This document shows, piece by piece, positions 15,195 to 23,344 of a stretch of DNA of 33,017 nucleotides; position 1 is the first letter of the stretch, and the number at the start of each line of letters is the position of its first letter. The notes beneath the pieces were generated by a model. It was given only the letters and a program-made list of their open reading frames with translations, ran no database searches and was not told where the DNA came from. The position numbers and the translations under genes are program-made. The stretch comes from AG25 sp035604455 (lineage in GTDB: Bacteria > Gemmatimonadota > Gemmatimonadetes > Gemmatimonadales > GWC2-71-9), in assembly GCA_035604455.1 (NCBI GenBank), contig DATNIM010000084.1:1-33017 (forward strand), given 5' to 3'.

Positions 15195-17912
15195 CTACCC
15201 CGTCGTCCCGAACCCCGAGGCGACGCAGTTGATCGAGAACAACAAGGGGGCGAGGTAGTCGTCCTGCGCCTTGCCCGTCGCCGCGCGGTAGCGGCGCAAG
15301 AGCTCGATCTGCTGGCGGTTCACCTGGGCGAGCGTCGGCAACCGCCGGCGCAGGCGGCGCTGGAACTGCGGGAACCGCTCGGCGATCTCCCGGCCGCCGC
15401 TCACCCGCAGCACGGCCTCGACCGTGCGGCGGTATTCCTCCTCGACCAGGGGGAAGATCGCCTCCCGCACCCGCGACTCGGCGAGCCCTGCGTACGCCCG
15501 GGCGATACTTAAGTCCACGTAGGCGAGCGTCTTTTCCACCTCGTCCACGATGAGCCGGAACAGGCGCGAATCGACGAACATCCGCTTGAGCAGCGCCTCG
15601 CCCCTCGCGCCGCGCACGTCGAGGAAGGTAGCGAGCCCGCTGCCCACGCCGTACCAGCCGGGCAGGAAGTGGCGGTTTTGGGTCCAGGCGAACACCCACG
15701 GAATCGCGCGCAGGTCGGCGAGCGTCTTCGCGCCGAAGCGCCGCGTGGGCCGCGACCCGATGTTCAGGAGCGCGATCTCTTCCAAGGGACTCGCCGCCTG
15801 GAAGTAGGCGAGCAGGTCCGGGTGCTCGGCGAGCCGGCGATAGGCGGCATGCGAGGCCCCGGCGAGCGCCTCGAGCGCCTCGTCGAACTCTGGGGTAGGC
15901 CCGAAGGGATCCTCGCGCTCGGACTGGAGCGAATGCTCGAGCACGCTCGCCGCGAGCAGCTCGACCTGGTAGGACGCGGTGCCCCGGTTCGCGTACTTGA
16001 GCGACACCACTTCGCCTTGTTCTGTGAGCCGCAGGCGGCCCCGGATCGACCCCGGTGGCTGGGCGGCGATCGCGCGGCCCGTCGGGGCGCCGCCCCGGCT
16101 CACCGAGCCCCCGCGGCCGTGGAAGAACGTGATCGGAATCCCGGCCTCGCGGCCGAGCCGGGTCAGCCGCACTTGTGTCTTGGCGAGCTCCCAGTTGGAC
16201 GCCAAGAACCCGCCGTCCTTGTTCGAGTCGGAGTAGCCGATCATGACCTCCTGAGCGCCGCCCTGCGCCCGTACGCTGCGGCGCACGAGCGGCACCTGAA
16301 ACAGCTCCCGCATCAGGTCGGGCGCCCGGCGCAGGTCGTCGATCGACTCGAAGAGCGGGACGATCGGCAGCGTGCAGCTCTCGGTGGCGGTGGCATCGGC
16401 GTAGAGCCCCGCCTCCTTGGCGAGCAGGTAGGCCCCGAGCATGTCGTCGATCGTGTGCGTCATGCTCAGGATGAACGTCCCGATCGCCGCCCGGTCGACC
16501 TGGTGACGCACCTCTTGGACGAGCCGGAGCATCCCGAGCGTGTCGGCCGCTTCCTCGGAGAGCGCGGGGGGCTCGTAGCCCGGGGGCAGGGGCCGGGCGA
16601 GCTCGGCCAGGAGCCAGCCGTGCCACTCAGCACTCCCCGGGGCCGGCGGGTCACGCCGGGCGCGCGCGCGCCACAGAGCGGCGAGCGCCTCCCGGGTGCG
16701 CACCGTGTTCTCGCGGATGTCGAGCCGGAACGTGCTGAACCGGAACGTCTCCACTTCCTGGCGCACCGGGCGCACGCGCGTCGCGGCGAGCTGCCCGCAG
16801 CTCGCCTCCCGTAGCCCTTCCTCCATCACCCGCAGGTCCGCCACGAGTTCATCGGCGGTCGCATACCCGCACTCGGGGCTCGCTGGCATGCCCCGCTGGG
16901 CCGCTTCGAGCGTGCCCTCGAGCCGCCGGAGCACGCAGGCGAGGTACTGCCGGAACACCTCGCCCGGATTCCGGGCGGCGAGACGGTCCGCGTCGCCTGT
17001 GGCCGCGAGCTGGCGCTTGAGGGCTGCCCGGAACGCGGCCGGAATCGCGAGCGTCCGTTCGGTGATCGAGAGCGTGCCCAGGAGCTCCACCAGTCGCGCG
17101 CGGTAGCGGCGCAGGCTCGTGAGCCGGTTCTCGTTCAGCGTGGCGCGCGTGACGTCGTTCGTGACGAACGGATTGCCGTCGCGGTCCCCGCCGATCCACG
17201 ACCCGACCTGGAAGAAGGGCGGGATCTCGAAGTGCTCGCCCGGATAGGCGCGCTCGAGCGAGCGCTCGAGCTTCCCGAGCAGCTCGGGGACGAGCGAGAA
17301 GAGGTTTTCGGTGACGAAGTAGTGTCCCCAGGCGAGCTCCTGGGCGACCGTGGGCTTCTCGAGCCTCAGCTCGCCCGTGAGCCAGAGGACTTCGATCTCG
17401 TTCCGCAGCTCCTCGACCAGCGCCGCTCGTTCGCGCGGGGTCCAGTTCGGTTGCTCGAGGTCGAGCAGGCGGAGGTAGATGCTCCGGTGCCGCTCGAGGA
17501 CCGTCACGCGCTTGGCTTCGGTCGGGTGGGCCGTGATGACCGGCTCGACGCGCAGCGTGGCGAGCAGCGTCCGGAGCTCGGACGCGCCGACGCCCGAGGC
17601 GGCCGCGGTGCTGACCACGTTGCCCAGCGTCCCGCGCAGCTCGTCATAGCCGTGTTCGAGCTCGCTGCGACGCCGCTCGCGCATCGCCGCGTTCTGCTCG
17701 CCCAGGCTCAGAAGCTGGAACCAGATGCCCTGCGCCTGGACGGTCCGGGCGACCAAGTCGGGGCTGCTGCTCACGTCCATGGGCTCGCCGCGCAGCACGG
17801 GCTCGATGTCCGGCTGATGGGCGTGGATCACGTCGAGGAGCAGGCTGAAGAGGAGCTCGGTGATCTGCTGGGCGTACTCGGCGGGACTCGCCTCGAGAAG
17901 ATCGTGCGTCAC
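15195..17912 (-). CDS. ppc: Phosphoenolpyruvate carboxylase
   Basis: This 905-residue enzyme makes oxaloacetate from PEP and bicarbonate. The catalytic motifs are present in order: VITAHPTE (His129), FRLDIRENT, MIGYSDSNKDGG, FHGRGGSVSRGG, and the AIPWVFAWTQNR segment. It ends in the expected Gly. Set against the E. coli enzyme, the inhibitor-binding Lys773 position appears to be Tyr798 and Asn881 appears to be Thr903, while Arg587 (in FHGRGG) and Arg832 (here Arg857) are kept. This suggests weak feedback inhibition by aspartate or malate. It starts at a GTG overlapping the hpr stop. In the serine cycle it supplies the oxaloacetate that becomes malate for malyl-CoA synthesis. A purely anaplerotic role is possible, but the operon context argues otherwise. 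Confidence 0.96.
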   Translation of the reverse strand: MTHDLLEASPAEYAQQITELLFSLLLDVIHAHQPDIEPVLRGEPMDVSSSPDLVARTVQAQGIWFQLLSLGEQNAAMRERRRSELEHGYDELRGTLGNVVSTAAASGVGASELRTLLATLRVEPVITAHPTEAKRVTVLERHRSIYLRLLDLEQPNWTPRERAALVEELRNEIEVLWLTGELRLEKPTVAQELAWGHYFVTENLFSLVPELLGKLERSLERAYPGEHFEIPPFFQVGSWIGGDRDGNPFVTNDVTRATLNENRLTSLRRYRARLVELLGTLSITERTLAIPAAFRAALKRQLAATGDADRLAARNPGEVFRQYLACVLRRLEGTLEAAQRGMPASPECGYATADELVADLRVMEEGLREASCGQLAATRVRPVRQEVETFRFSTFRLDIRENTVRTREALAALWRARARRDPPAPGSAEWHGWLLAELARPLPPGYEPPALSEEAADTLGMLRLVQEVRHQVDRAAIGTFILSMTHTIDDMLGAYLLAKEAGLYADATATESCTLPIVPLFESIDDLRRAPDLMRELFQVPLVRRSVRAQGGAQEVMIGYSDSNKDGGFLASNWELAKTQVRLTRLGREAGIPITFFHGRGGSVSRGGAPTGRAIAAQPPGSIRGRLRLTEQGEVVSLKYANRGTASYQVELLAASVLEHSLQSEREDPFGPTPEFDEALEALAGASHAAYRRLAEHPDLLAYFQAASPLEEIALLNIGSRPTRRFGAKTLADLRAIPWVFAWTQNRHFLPGWYGVGSGLATFLDVRGARGEALLKRMFVDSRLFRLIVDEVEKTLAYVDLSIARAYAGLAESRVREAIFPLVEEEYRRTVEAVLRVSGGREIAERFPQFQRRLRRRLPTLAQVNRQQIELLRRYRAATGKAQDDYLAPLLFSINCVASGFGTTG

Positions 17913-18880
17913 ACGACCCGGTCGCGCGGCGTACCGCCGCCAAAGAAGGCGTTCAGGTTCTCAAAGCTCCGCATGCCCATCGCCACCCGGGTCTCGGTCG
18001 TGGCGCTCCCCAGGTGTGGAAGCAACACGACGTTCTCCATCGTGAGGAGCTCGGGACTCACCGCGGGCTCGCGCTCGTAGACGTCGAGCGCGGCGCCGGC
18101 GATGCTGCCGCGGCGGAGCGCCTCCACGAGCGCCGCTTCATCGACGACGTCGCCCCGCGCCGAGTTGATGAGGAACGCCGTAGGCCGCATCAGCGTGAGC
18201 CGGCGGGCGTCCATCAAATGCCTGGTCTCCGGTGTCGCGGGACAGTGAAGCGAGAGGAAATCCGCCTGTCCCACGAGCTCGTCCAGCGCCGACACCCGCG
18301 TCACTCCGAGCTCGCTCTCGACCGCAGGCGGTGGGGGATAAGGATCGTGGTAGAGCACCCGCATCCCGAACCCCTTGGCCCGGCGGGCCACGGCCCGGGC
18401 AATGCGGCCGAATCCGACCAGCCCGAGCGTCTTGCCGGACACCTTCGTGCCGAGCATGTGCGTGGGCCGCCACCCGGTCCACCCCCCGGCGCGCACCTGG
18501 CGCTCCCCTTCACCCGCCCGGCGGGCGACCATGAGGAGGAGCAGCACGGCATCGTCCGCCGTGTCGTCGGTCAGCACCTCGGGCGTGTTCGTCACCGTGA
18601 GGCCGCGGCGGCGCGCTGCGTCCAGGTCGATGTGATTGTAGCCCACGCCGTAGTTGGCGAGGATCCGCGCGCGGAGGGGCTCGACCGCGAGCACCTCGGC
18701 CGTGAGCCGGTCGGTGACCGTGCACAGCAGCGCGTCCGCCGTCTCGAGCGCGCGCTTCAACCCCGTCGGCCCGAGCGGTTGGTCGTCACGGTTCAACTCG
18801 ACGTCGTAGCGGTGCGCGAGCTCTTCTTCGACGGGGGCCGGGAGACGACGCGTGACGACGACCCGCGGCCGGTTGCTCAT
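17909..18880 (-). CDS. hpr: D-2-hydroxyacid dehydrogenase, probable hydroxypyruvate/glyoxylate reductase
   Basis: This 323-residue NAD(P)H-dependent enzyme probably reduces hydroxypyruvate to D-glycerate in the serine cycle. The nucleotide-binding loop is GLVGFGRIA (residues 153-161), a GxGxxA variant of the usual GxGxxG. The catalytic triad is visible: Arg242 in NSARGDVVDE, Glu271 in YEREP, and His289 in LPHLGSAT. The substrate-loop motif NYGVGYNHIDL is typical of the GyaR/HprA subgroup. Its start overlaps the mtkB stop by 4 nt and its stop overlaps the ppc start. Specificity between hydroxypyruvate and glyoxylate cannot be read from sequence; the assignment follows from its place among serine-cycle genes. 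Confidence 0.9.
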   Translation of the reverse strand: MSNRPRVVVTRRLPAPVEEELAHRYDVELNRDDQPLGPTGLKRALETADALLCTVTDRLTAEVLAVEPLRARILANYGVGYNHIDLDAARRRGLTVTNTPEVLTDDTADDAVLLLLMVARRAGEGERQVRAGGWTGWRPTHMLGTKVSGKTLGLVGFGRIARAVARRAKGFGMRVLYHDPYPPPPAVESELGVTRVSALDELVGQADFLSLHCPATPETRHLMDARRLTLMRPTAFLINSARGDVVDEAALVEALRRGSIAGAALDVYEREPAVSPELLTMENVVLLPHLGSATTETRVAMGMRSFENLNAFFGGGTPRDRVV

Positions 18881-19788
18881 TGCGGGACCATCACCCGGGA
18901 GCGTTTACGCGAGAGGACTGACGCCATCGTGGACCCGAGCTCCGCGGGACTCGGGGCGACCACGAGCCCGGCCGACCGCATGATCTCGGCCTTCTCGGCC
19001 GCCGTGTCGCCGAACGCCGAGATGATGGCGCCCGCGTGGCCCATCCGCCGGCCCTTGGGGGCCGTGAGGCCCGCGACATACCCGACGACGGGCTTCGTCA
19101 TGTGCTCCTTCACGAACTTCGCGGCATCCGCTTCCTGGGAGCCCCCGATCTCGCCGATCATCATCACTGCTTCGGTCTCGGGGTCTTCCTGGAACAGCGT
19201 CAGCATGTCGACGAACGAGCTGCCGTTGATCGGGTCCCCGCCGATCCCGACGCTCGTCGTCTGGCCGATGCCGTGGGCCGCCATCTGGGCCGCCGCCTCG
19301 TAGCCCAGCGTGCCCGAGCGGCTGACGACGCCCACCGTCCCCGGGCGATAGATGTGCCCGGGCATGATCCCCATCATCGCCTTGCCCGCGCTGATCAAGC
19401 CCGCCCCGTTCGGACCCACGAGCACTGCCCGCCGCGCCGCGGGATAGCGGGTGAGATACGCCTTCACGCGGATCATGTCCTGCGCGGGCACGCCGTCTGT
19501 GATGATGACGACGAGCCGGATCCCGGCGTCGGCTGCTTCCATGACCGCGTCAGCGCAGAACGGCGCCGGCACGAGGACGAGACTTGCCGTCGCCGCGGTC
19601 TGCGCGACCGCTTCCTTGACCGTGTTGAAGACGGGCTGGCCCAGATGCGTCGCCCCGCCCTTGCCCGGCGTGACACCGCCCACGACCCGGGTCCCGTAGG
19701 CGATCATCTCCTTCGCGTGGAACGTGCCCTTGTCGCCCGTGAATCCCTGGACGATGACCCGCGTGTGCTGGTCGAGGAGGATGCTCAC
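18877..19788 (-). CDS. mtkB: Malate-CoA ligase (malate thiokinase) small subunit
   Basis: This 303-residue alpha-type subunit of the succinyl-CoA synthetase family binds CoA and carries the phosphohistidine. With MtkA it makes malyl-CoA from malate, ATP and CoA. The CoA-binding GFTGDKGTFHA and the phosphohistidine loop GRRMGHAGAIIS (His251) are clear. Where succinyl-CoA synthetases usually read GPNCPGIITP, this protein reads GPNGAGLISAG (from residue 125), which agrees with the malate-type subunit as I remember it. IMPGHIYRPG and SRSGTLGYEAA are kept. It starts at a GTG overlapping the mtkA stop and overlaps hpr downstream. Succinyl-CoA synthetase is the alternative, but the mcl neighbour strongly favours malate. 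Confidence 0.92.
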   Translation of the reverse strand: MSILLDQHTRVIVQGFTGDKGTFHAKEMIAYGTRVVGGVTPGKGGATHLGQPVFNTVKEAVAQTAATASLVLVPAPFCADAVMEAADAGIRLVVIITDGVPAQDMIRVKAYLTRYPAARRAVLVGPNGAGLISAGKAMMGIMPGHIYRPGTVGVVSRSGTLGYEAAAQMAAHGIGQTTSVGIGGDPINGSSFVDMLTLFQEDPETEAVMMIGEIGGSQEADAAKFVKEHMTKPVVGYVAGLTAPKGRRMGHAGAIISAFGDTAAEKAEIMRSAGLVVAPSPAELGSTMASVLSRKRSRVMVPQ

Positions 19789-20960
19789 GCAGCCCTCGCC
19801 TTGTTGCGGGCGGCGACGACGCGCTCGGCCGCCTCGGCGAGCGTGTCGGCCGTGGCGATGGGCAGGCCGCTGTCGCGCAGGATGCGCCGGCCGTCTTCGA
19901 CGTTGGTACCGGCGAGGCGCACGACGAGCGGGACGGAGAGATGCACCTCGCGCACGGCTTGGACCACGCCCTCGGCCACCCAGTCGCAGCGGTTGATGCC
20001 GGCGAACACGTTGACGAGGATCGCCTTGACGTTGCCGTCTGAGAGCACGAGCCGGAACGCCTTGGCCACGCGGTCGGGTGATGCCCCGCCCCCGATGTCC
20101 AGGAAATTGGCCGGCTCTCCCCCGGCGTGCTTGATCATGTCCATCGTGGCCATGGCGAGCCCGGCGCCGTTGATGATGCAGCCGATGTCCCCGTCCAACG
20201 CGACGTAGTTGAGCCCGTACTCGGCCGCTTCGGCCTCACGCGGATCCTCCTGCGCGTAGTCGCGGAGCTCGGCGACCTGGGGCCTCCGGAACAGCGCGTT
20301 GTCGTCGAAGCTCATCTTGACGTCGAGCACGAGCACGCGGCCGTCCGCCGTGACCACGAGGGGGTTCATCTCGACCATCGTCGCGTCCAGGTCGCGGAAC
20401 GCCCGGTAGGCGCCGAGAATCGCGGCCACGGCGTGGTTCACCTGCGGCGCGGCGAGGCCCAGTCCGAACGCGAGTTCACGCGCCTGGAAGGCCTGCATCC
20501 CCACCGCGGGCTCGATCACTTCGCGGAGAATCGCCTCGGGCTCCCGCTGGGCGATCTCCTCGATCTCCATGCCGCCGTGCGGATGGGCGACGACCACGAT
20601 GCGCTCCCGTTTGCGATCGAGCACGAGCCCGACGTAGAGCTCCCGTTCGATCGGCAGCGCCTGCTCGACCAACACCCGGTGCACCGGGAGGCCCTGCGGC
20701 CCGGTCTGCGCCGTGACGAGCGTGCAGCCGAGCAATTCCTTGGCCGCGGCTCGGACCTCGGCGTCGCTCGAGCAGAGCCTGATGCCGCGCGCCTTGCCGC
20801 GGGCGCCGGCGTGGATCTGGGCTTTCACGACCCAGCGATCGCCGCCGATCTCGGACGCTCGGTACACCGCCTGCTCCGCGCTGTAGGCCACGCCGCCCGC
20901 GGGAATCGGCAGCCCGAACCCGGCCAGGAGCTCCTTTGCCTGGTATTCGTGGATGTGCAT
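19785..20960 (-). CDS. mtkA: Malate-CoA ligase (malate thiokinase) large subunit
   Basis: This 391-residue ATP-grasp beta subunit forms malyl-CoA ligase with MtkB. It begins MHIHEYQAKELLAGFGLP; I chose the ATG at 20960, 2 nt after the mcl stop, over an overlapping TTG at 20966. Motifs are VKAQIHAGARGKARGI (nucleotide binding), VEMNPLVVT, KMSFDDNALFRRP, and the ligase domain motifs CIINGAGLAMATMDMIKHAG, NFLDIGGGA and VNVFAGINRCDWVAEG. NALFRR, CDWVAEG and overall length match the MtkA of methylotrophs as I remember it, more closely than SucC. It is preceded by malyl-CoA lyase, the next step of the pathway, which makes the malate assignment strong. Confidence 0.94.
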   Translation of the reverse strand: MHIHEYQAKELLAGFGLPIPAGGVAYSAEQAVYRASEIGGDRWVVKAQIHAGARGKARGIRLCSSDAEVRAAAKELLGCTLVTAQTGPQGLPVHRVLVEQALPIERELYVGLVLDRKRERIVVVAHPHGGMEIEEIAQREPEAILREVIEPAVGMQAFQARELAFGLGLAAPQVNHAVAAILGAYRAFRDLDATMVEMNPLVVTADGRVLVLDVKMSFDDNALFRRPQVAELRDYAQEDPREAEAAEYGLNYVALDGDIGCIINGAGLAMATMDMIKHAGGEPANFLDIGGGASPDRVAKAFRLVLSDGNVKAILVNVFAGINRCDWVAEGVVQAVREVHLSVPLVVRLAGTNVEDGRRILRDSGLPIATADTLAEAAERVVAARNKARAA

Positions 20961-20962
20961 GC

Positions 20963-21904
20963 TCAAGCGCCCGCGAGGGCCGGAGCCTTGGCCTCGATCG
21001 CCGCGGCGATGGCGACGATGTTCGCCGCCATGCGGGCCGAGGCCGCGTCGATCATGCGACCCTCGAGCTGGGCCGCGCCGCGGCCTTCACGCGCGGCCGC
21101 ATCGAGCGCCTCGAGAATCCGCCGCGCACGCCCCACTTCGGCCGCGGGCGGCGTGAAGACCTCGTTCGCAAGCGCCACCTGCGACGGATGGATCGCCCAT
21201 TTGCCCTCGCACCCAAGCGCGGCCGCCCGACGCGCCGAGGCGACGAATCCGTCCGCGTCGCGGAAGTCGCCGAAGGGCCCGTCCATGGGCCGCAGGCCAT
21301 AGGCCCGGGCCGCGGTGATCATGCGGGAGAGCGCGGCGTGCCACTGATCGCCCGGGTAGTCGGGGTTCAGGCCCCCGATCGAGACCGTGCGCGCACGCAC
21401 ACTCGCCGCGAAATCGGCGACGCCGAAATGCATCGCCTCAAGCCGGGGGCTGCTCTGCGCGATCGCTTCCACGTTCGCCATGCCCATGGCCGTCTCGATC
21501 AGCACCTCGATTCCGATCCGATGCGGAATTCCCTTGGCCGTCTCGATCTGCGTGAGGAGTGCGTCCACGAGATACACGTCGCCCGGCGTCCCGACCTTGG
21601 GGACGAGGAGCGTGTCGAGCCGGTGCCCGGCCTGCTCGACCACGTCGATCACGTCACGATAGAAGTAGTGCGTGTCGATGCCGTTCACCCGTACCGACAC
21701 GGTCTTGCGCACCCGCCAGTCGTGCTCGGCGAGCCCGGCGATCACGTTGGTCCGCGCGCGCTCCTTGTCGGCCGGTGCCACGGCGTCCTCGAGATCGAGG
21801 AAGATGTAGTCCGCATCGCCGTCGAGCGCCTTGCGGAACAGCGCAGGCTGCGAGCCCGGAACCGCGAGCTCGCTCCGCTGCAAACGGGTGTCGGACCGAC
21901 TCAT
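20963..21904 (-). CDS. mcl: L-malyl-CoA lyase (HpcH/HpaI family)
   Basis: This 313-residue TIM-barrel enzyme cleaves malyl-CoA to glyoxylate and acetyl-CoA. The entry LQRSELAVPGSQPALF, the acidic motif FLDLEDAVAP (36-44), VRVNGIDTHY with Arg72, and the metal ligands Glu137 in IETAMGM and Asp164 in FGVADFAAS are all present. GLRPMDGPFGDF, ALGCEGKWAIHPSQ and the closing EVFTPP follow the serine-cycle Mcl pattern. Compared with the Methylobacterium enzyme, as I recall it, a stretch of about ten residues near GGLNPDYPGD is missing. Its start overlaps the sga stop (ATGA). Citrate lyase beta subunit and other CitE-like proteins are relatives, but the mtkAB neighbours point to malyl-CoA. Confidence 0.94.
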   Translation of the reverse strand: MSRSDTRLQRSELAVPGSQPALFRKALDGDADYIFLDLEDAVAPADKERARTNVIAGLAEHDWRVRKTVSVRVNGIDTHYFYRDVIDVVEQAGHRLDTLLVPKVGTPGDVYLVDALLTQIETAKGIPHRIGIEVLIETAMGMANVEAIAQSSPRLEAMHFGVADFAASVRARTVSIGGLNPDYPGDQWHAALSRMITAARAYGLRPMDGPFGDFRDADGFVASARRAAALGCEGKWAIHPSQVALANEVFTPPAAEVGRARRILEALDAAAREGRGAAQLEGRMIDAASARMAANIVAIAAAIEAKAPALAGA

Positions 21905-23133
21905 GCCCGCACGGCCGCGCGGGGGGCGGTTCTCGCGGGCTCAACGGGCGGGCGCCCCGGAATCGGGGCCGCGCTCGCGCGGAACGACTCGGCAGCCGCG
22001 GCGACGCCTGAGCCCGGGGTCACGGCGATGCCCACGTCGCGCATCGCCATCTCCGCCCCGGCCATGGCGCCCAGGAGCATGAGCTCGTTCAGGTCGCCCA
22101 TGTGCCCGATCCGGAAGAGTTTCCCCGCCACCTTTCCGAGTCCGCTCCCGAGGGCCAGGTCGTAGCGGCGAAAGGCCACGTCGATCACGTCCGCGCCGTT
22201 CTTGCCTTCGGGCACCATCACGGCGCTCACCGTCTCCGAATGCCATTTCGGGGCCTTGGCGCAGAGCTTGAGTCCCCAGGCGGCGATCCCCGCCCGCACC
22301 CCCTCGGCCAGCCGGTGATGACGGGCGTAGACGTTGTCCAAACCCTCGGCGAACAGCATGTCGAGCGCCTCACGCAGCCCGTAGAGCATCAGCAGCGCCG
22401 GCGTGTAGGGGAAATAGCCCGTGGCGTTCGAGCGGATCATCTCCCCGAAGTCGAAGAAGGACCGAGCACACTTGGCCTGGTCGCGCAGGGCGAGCGCCCG
22501 AGGGCTCGCGCACACGATGCCGAGTCCGGCCGGGAGCATGAGACCCTTCTGCGACCCGGTGATCGCCAGGTCCACCTGCCACTCGTCCATCCGGAAGTCC
22601 ATGCTGGCAATGGAGCTCACCCCGTCGACGTAGAGCAGCGCCGGGTGCTTGAGGGCATCGAGGACCCGCCGGACCCCGGCGACATCGCTCCGCACGCCGG
22701 TTGCGGTCTCGTTGTGGACGATGAGCACGCCCTTGATCTCGTGCGCGCGGTCGGCCGTGAGCGCCTCTTCAATCCGGTCCAAGGGCGCCCCCTCCCCCCA
22801 CTCGACCTCCAGGACGTCCACCTGAATCCCGAGCCTCTTCGCGAGCTCGATCCAGAGGTGGCTGAACTGCCCGAAGCGGGGGGCGAGGACCCGGTCGCCC
22901 GGCGACAGCGTGTTCGAGAGCGCAGCCTCCCAGGCGCCGGTCCCGGAGGCCGGGAAGACGAAGGCCTCCCCGGTCGCGGTCTGGAAGAGGCGCTTCAGGT
23001 CTGGCAAAAGGCCATTTACGAGTGCGGGAAACGCCGAGGAGCGGTGATCCTCCATCGGACGGTGCATGGCGCGCAAGACCCGATCCGGCACGTTCGTCGG
23101 ACCCGGAACGAAGAGAAAGTTGCGGCCGGCCAT
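21901..23133 (-). CDS. sga: Serine-glyoxylate aminotransferase, first gene of the serine-cycle operon
   Basis: This 410-residue PLP enzyme of the class V fold moves the amino group of serine to glyoxylate, giving hydroxypyruvate and glycine. Motifs: NFLFVPGPTNVPDRV at the start, FPASGTGAWEAAL, APRFGQFSHLW, VHNETATGV, LYVDGVSSIAS (Asp170) and the PLP lysine in GSQKGLMLPAG (Lys196). RIGHMGDLNE and VTPGSGVAAA are kept near the end. A Pro/Ala/Arg-rich tail of about 25 residues follows the point where the family usually ends. The ATG has a GGGGGA site 6-11 nt upstream. It leads an operon of seven genes; the 211 nt upstream hold no other gene and must contain the promoter, but no convincing -35/-10 pair is seen. 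Confidence 0.95.
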   Translation of the reverse strand: MAGRNFLFVPGPTNVPDRVLRAMHRPMEDHRSSAFPALVNGLLPDLKRLFQTATGEAFVFPASGTGAWEAALSNTLSPGDRVLAPRFGQFSHLWIELAKRLGIQVDVLEVEWGEGAPLDRIEEALTADRAHEIKGVLIVHNETATGVRSDVAGVRRVLDALKHPALLYVDGVSSIASMDFRMDEWQVDLAITGSQKGLMLPAGLGIVCASPRALALRDQAKCARSFFDFGEMIRSNATGYFPYTPALLMLYGLREALDMLFAEGLDNVYARHHRLAEGVRAGIAAWGLKLCAKAPKWHSETVSAVMVPEGKNGADVIDVAFRRYDLALGSGLGKVAGKLFRIGHMGDLNELMLLGAMAGAEMAMRDVGIAVTPGSGVAAAAESFRASAAPIPGRPPVEPARTAPRAAVRA

Positions 23134-23344
23134 GGTGGTCCCCCTACCGCGTTCTAAGAAGATGGAGAAAACGACAGAGCGAGAAGCTGCACTCGCCTAA
23201 CTGTGTTCGGGGCAAGCAATTCCGAAGCCCGGAACCGTGAGAACCTAGCCCCCTCGGACGACCTCTGGAAGCCCCGGGCCGCCTCGCCCAAGGCCTCAGG
23301 ACCCCGCCCCCTTGTAACGAGTGGGGTTTCCGGGTGGGCCGATC

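Noticed and set aside
15669..16814. A 381-codon plus-strand frame opposite ppc
   Set aside because: It has no recognisable motif and a shadow-like composition, whereas ppc motifs run through the whole stretch on the other strand.
18877..20960. Annotation of the ligase pair as succinyl-CoA synthetase (sucCD)
   Set aside because: The large subunit matches malate thiokinase at NALFRR and CDWVAEG, the small subunit has the GPNGAG loop, and malyl-CoA lyase lies directly upstream. A succinate activity is not excluded but is less likely.
18014..22165. Long open frames on the plus strand opposite the serine-cycle genes
   Set aside because: They are antisense shadows caused by high GC at codon position 3. 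Their translations are rich in Arg, Ala, His and Asp with no domains, while the minus strand shows intact catalytic motifs throughout.
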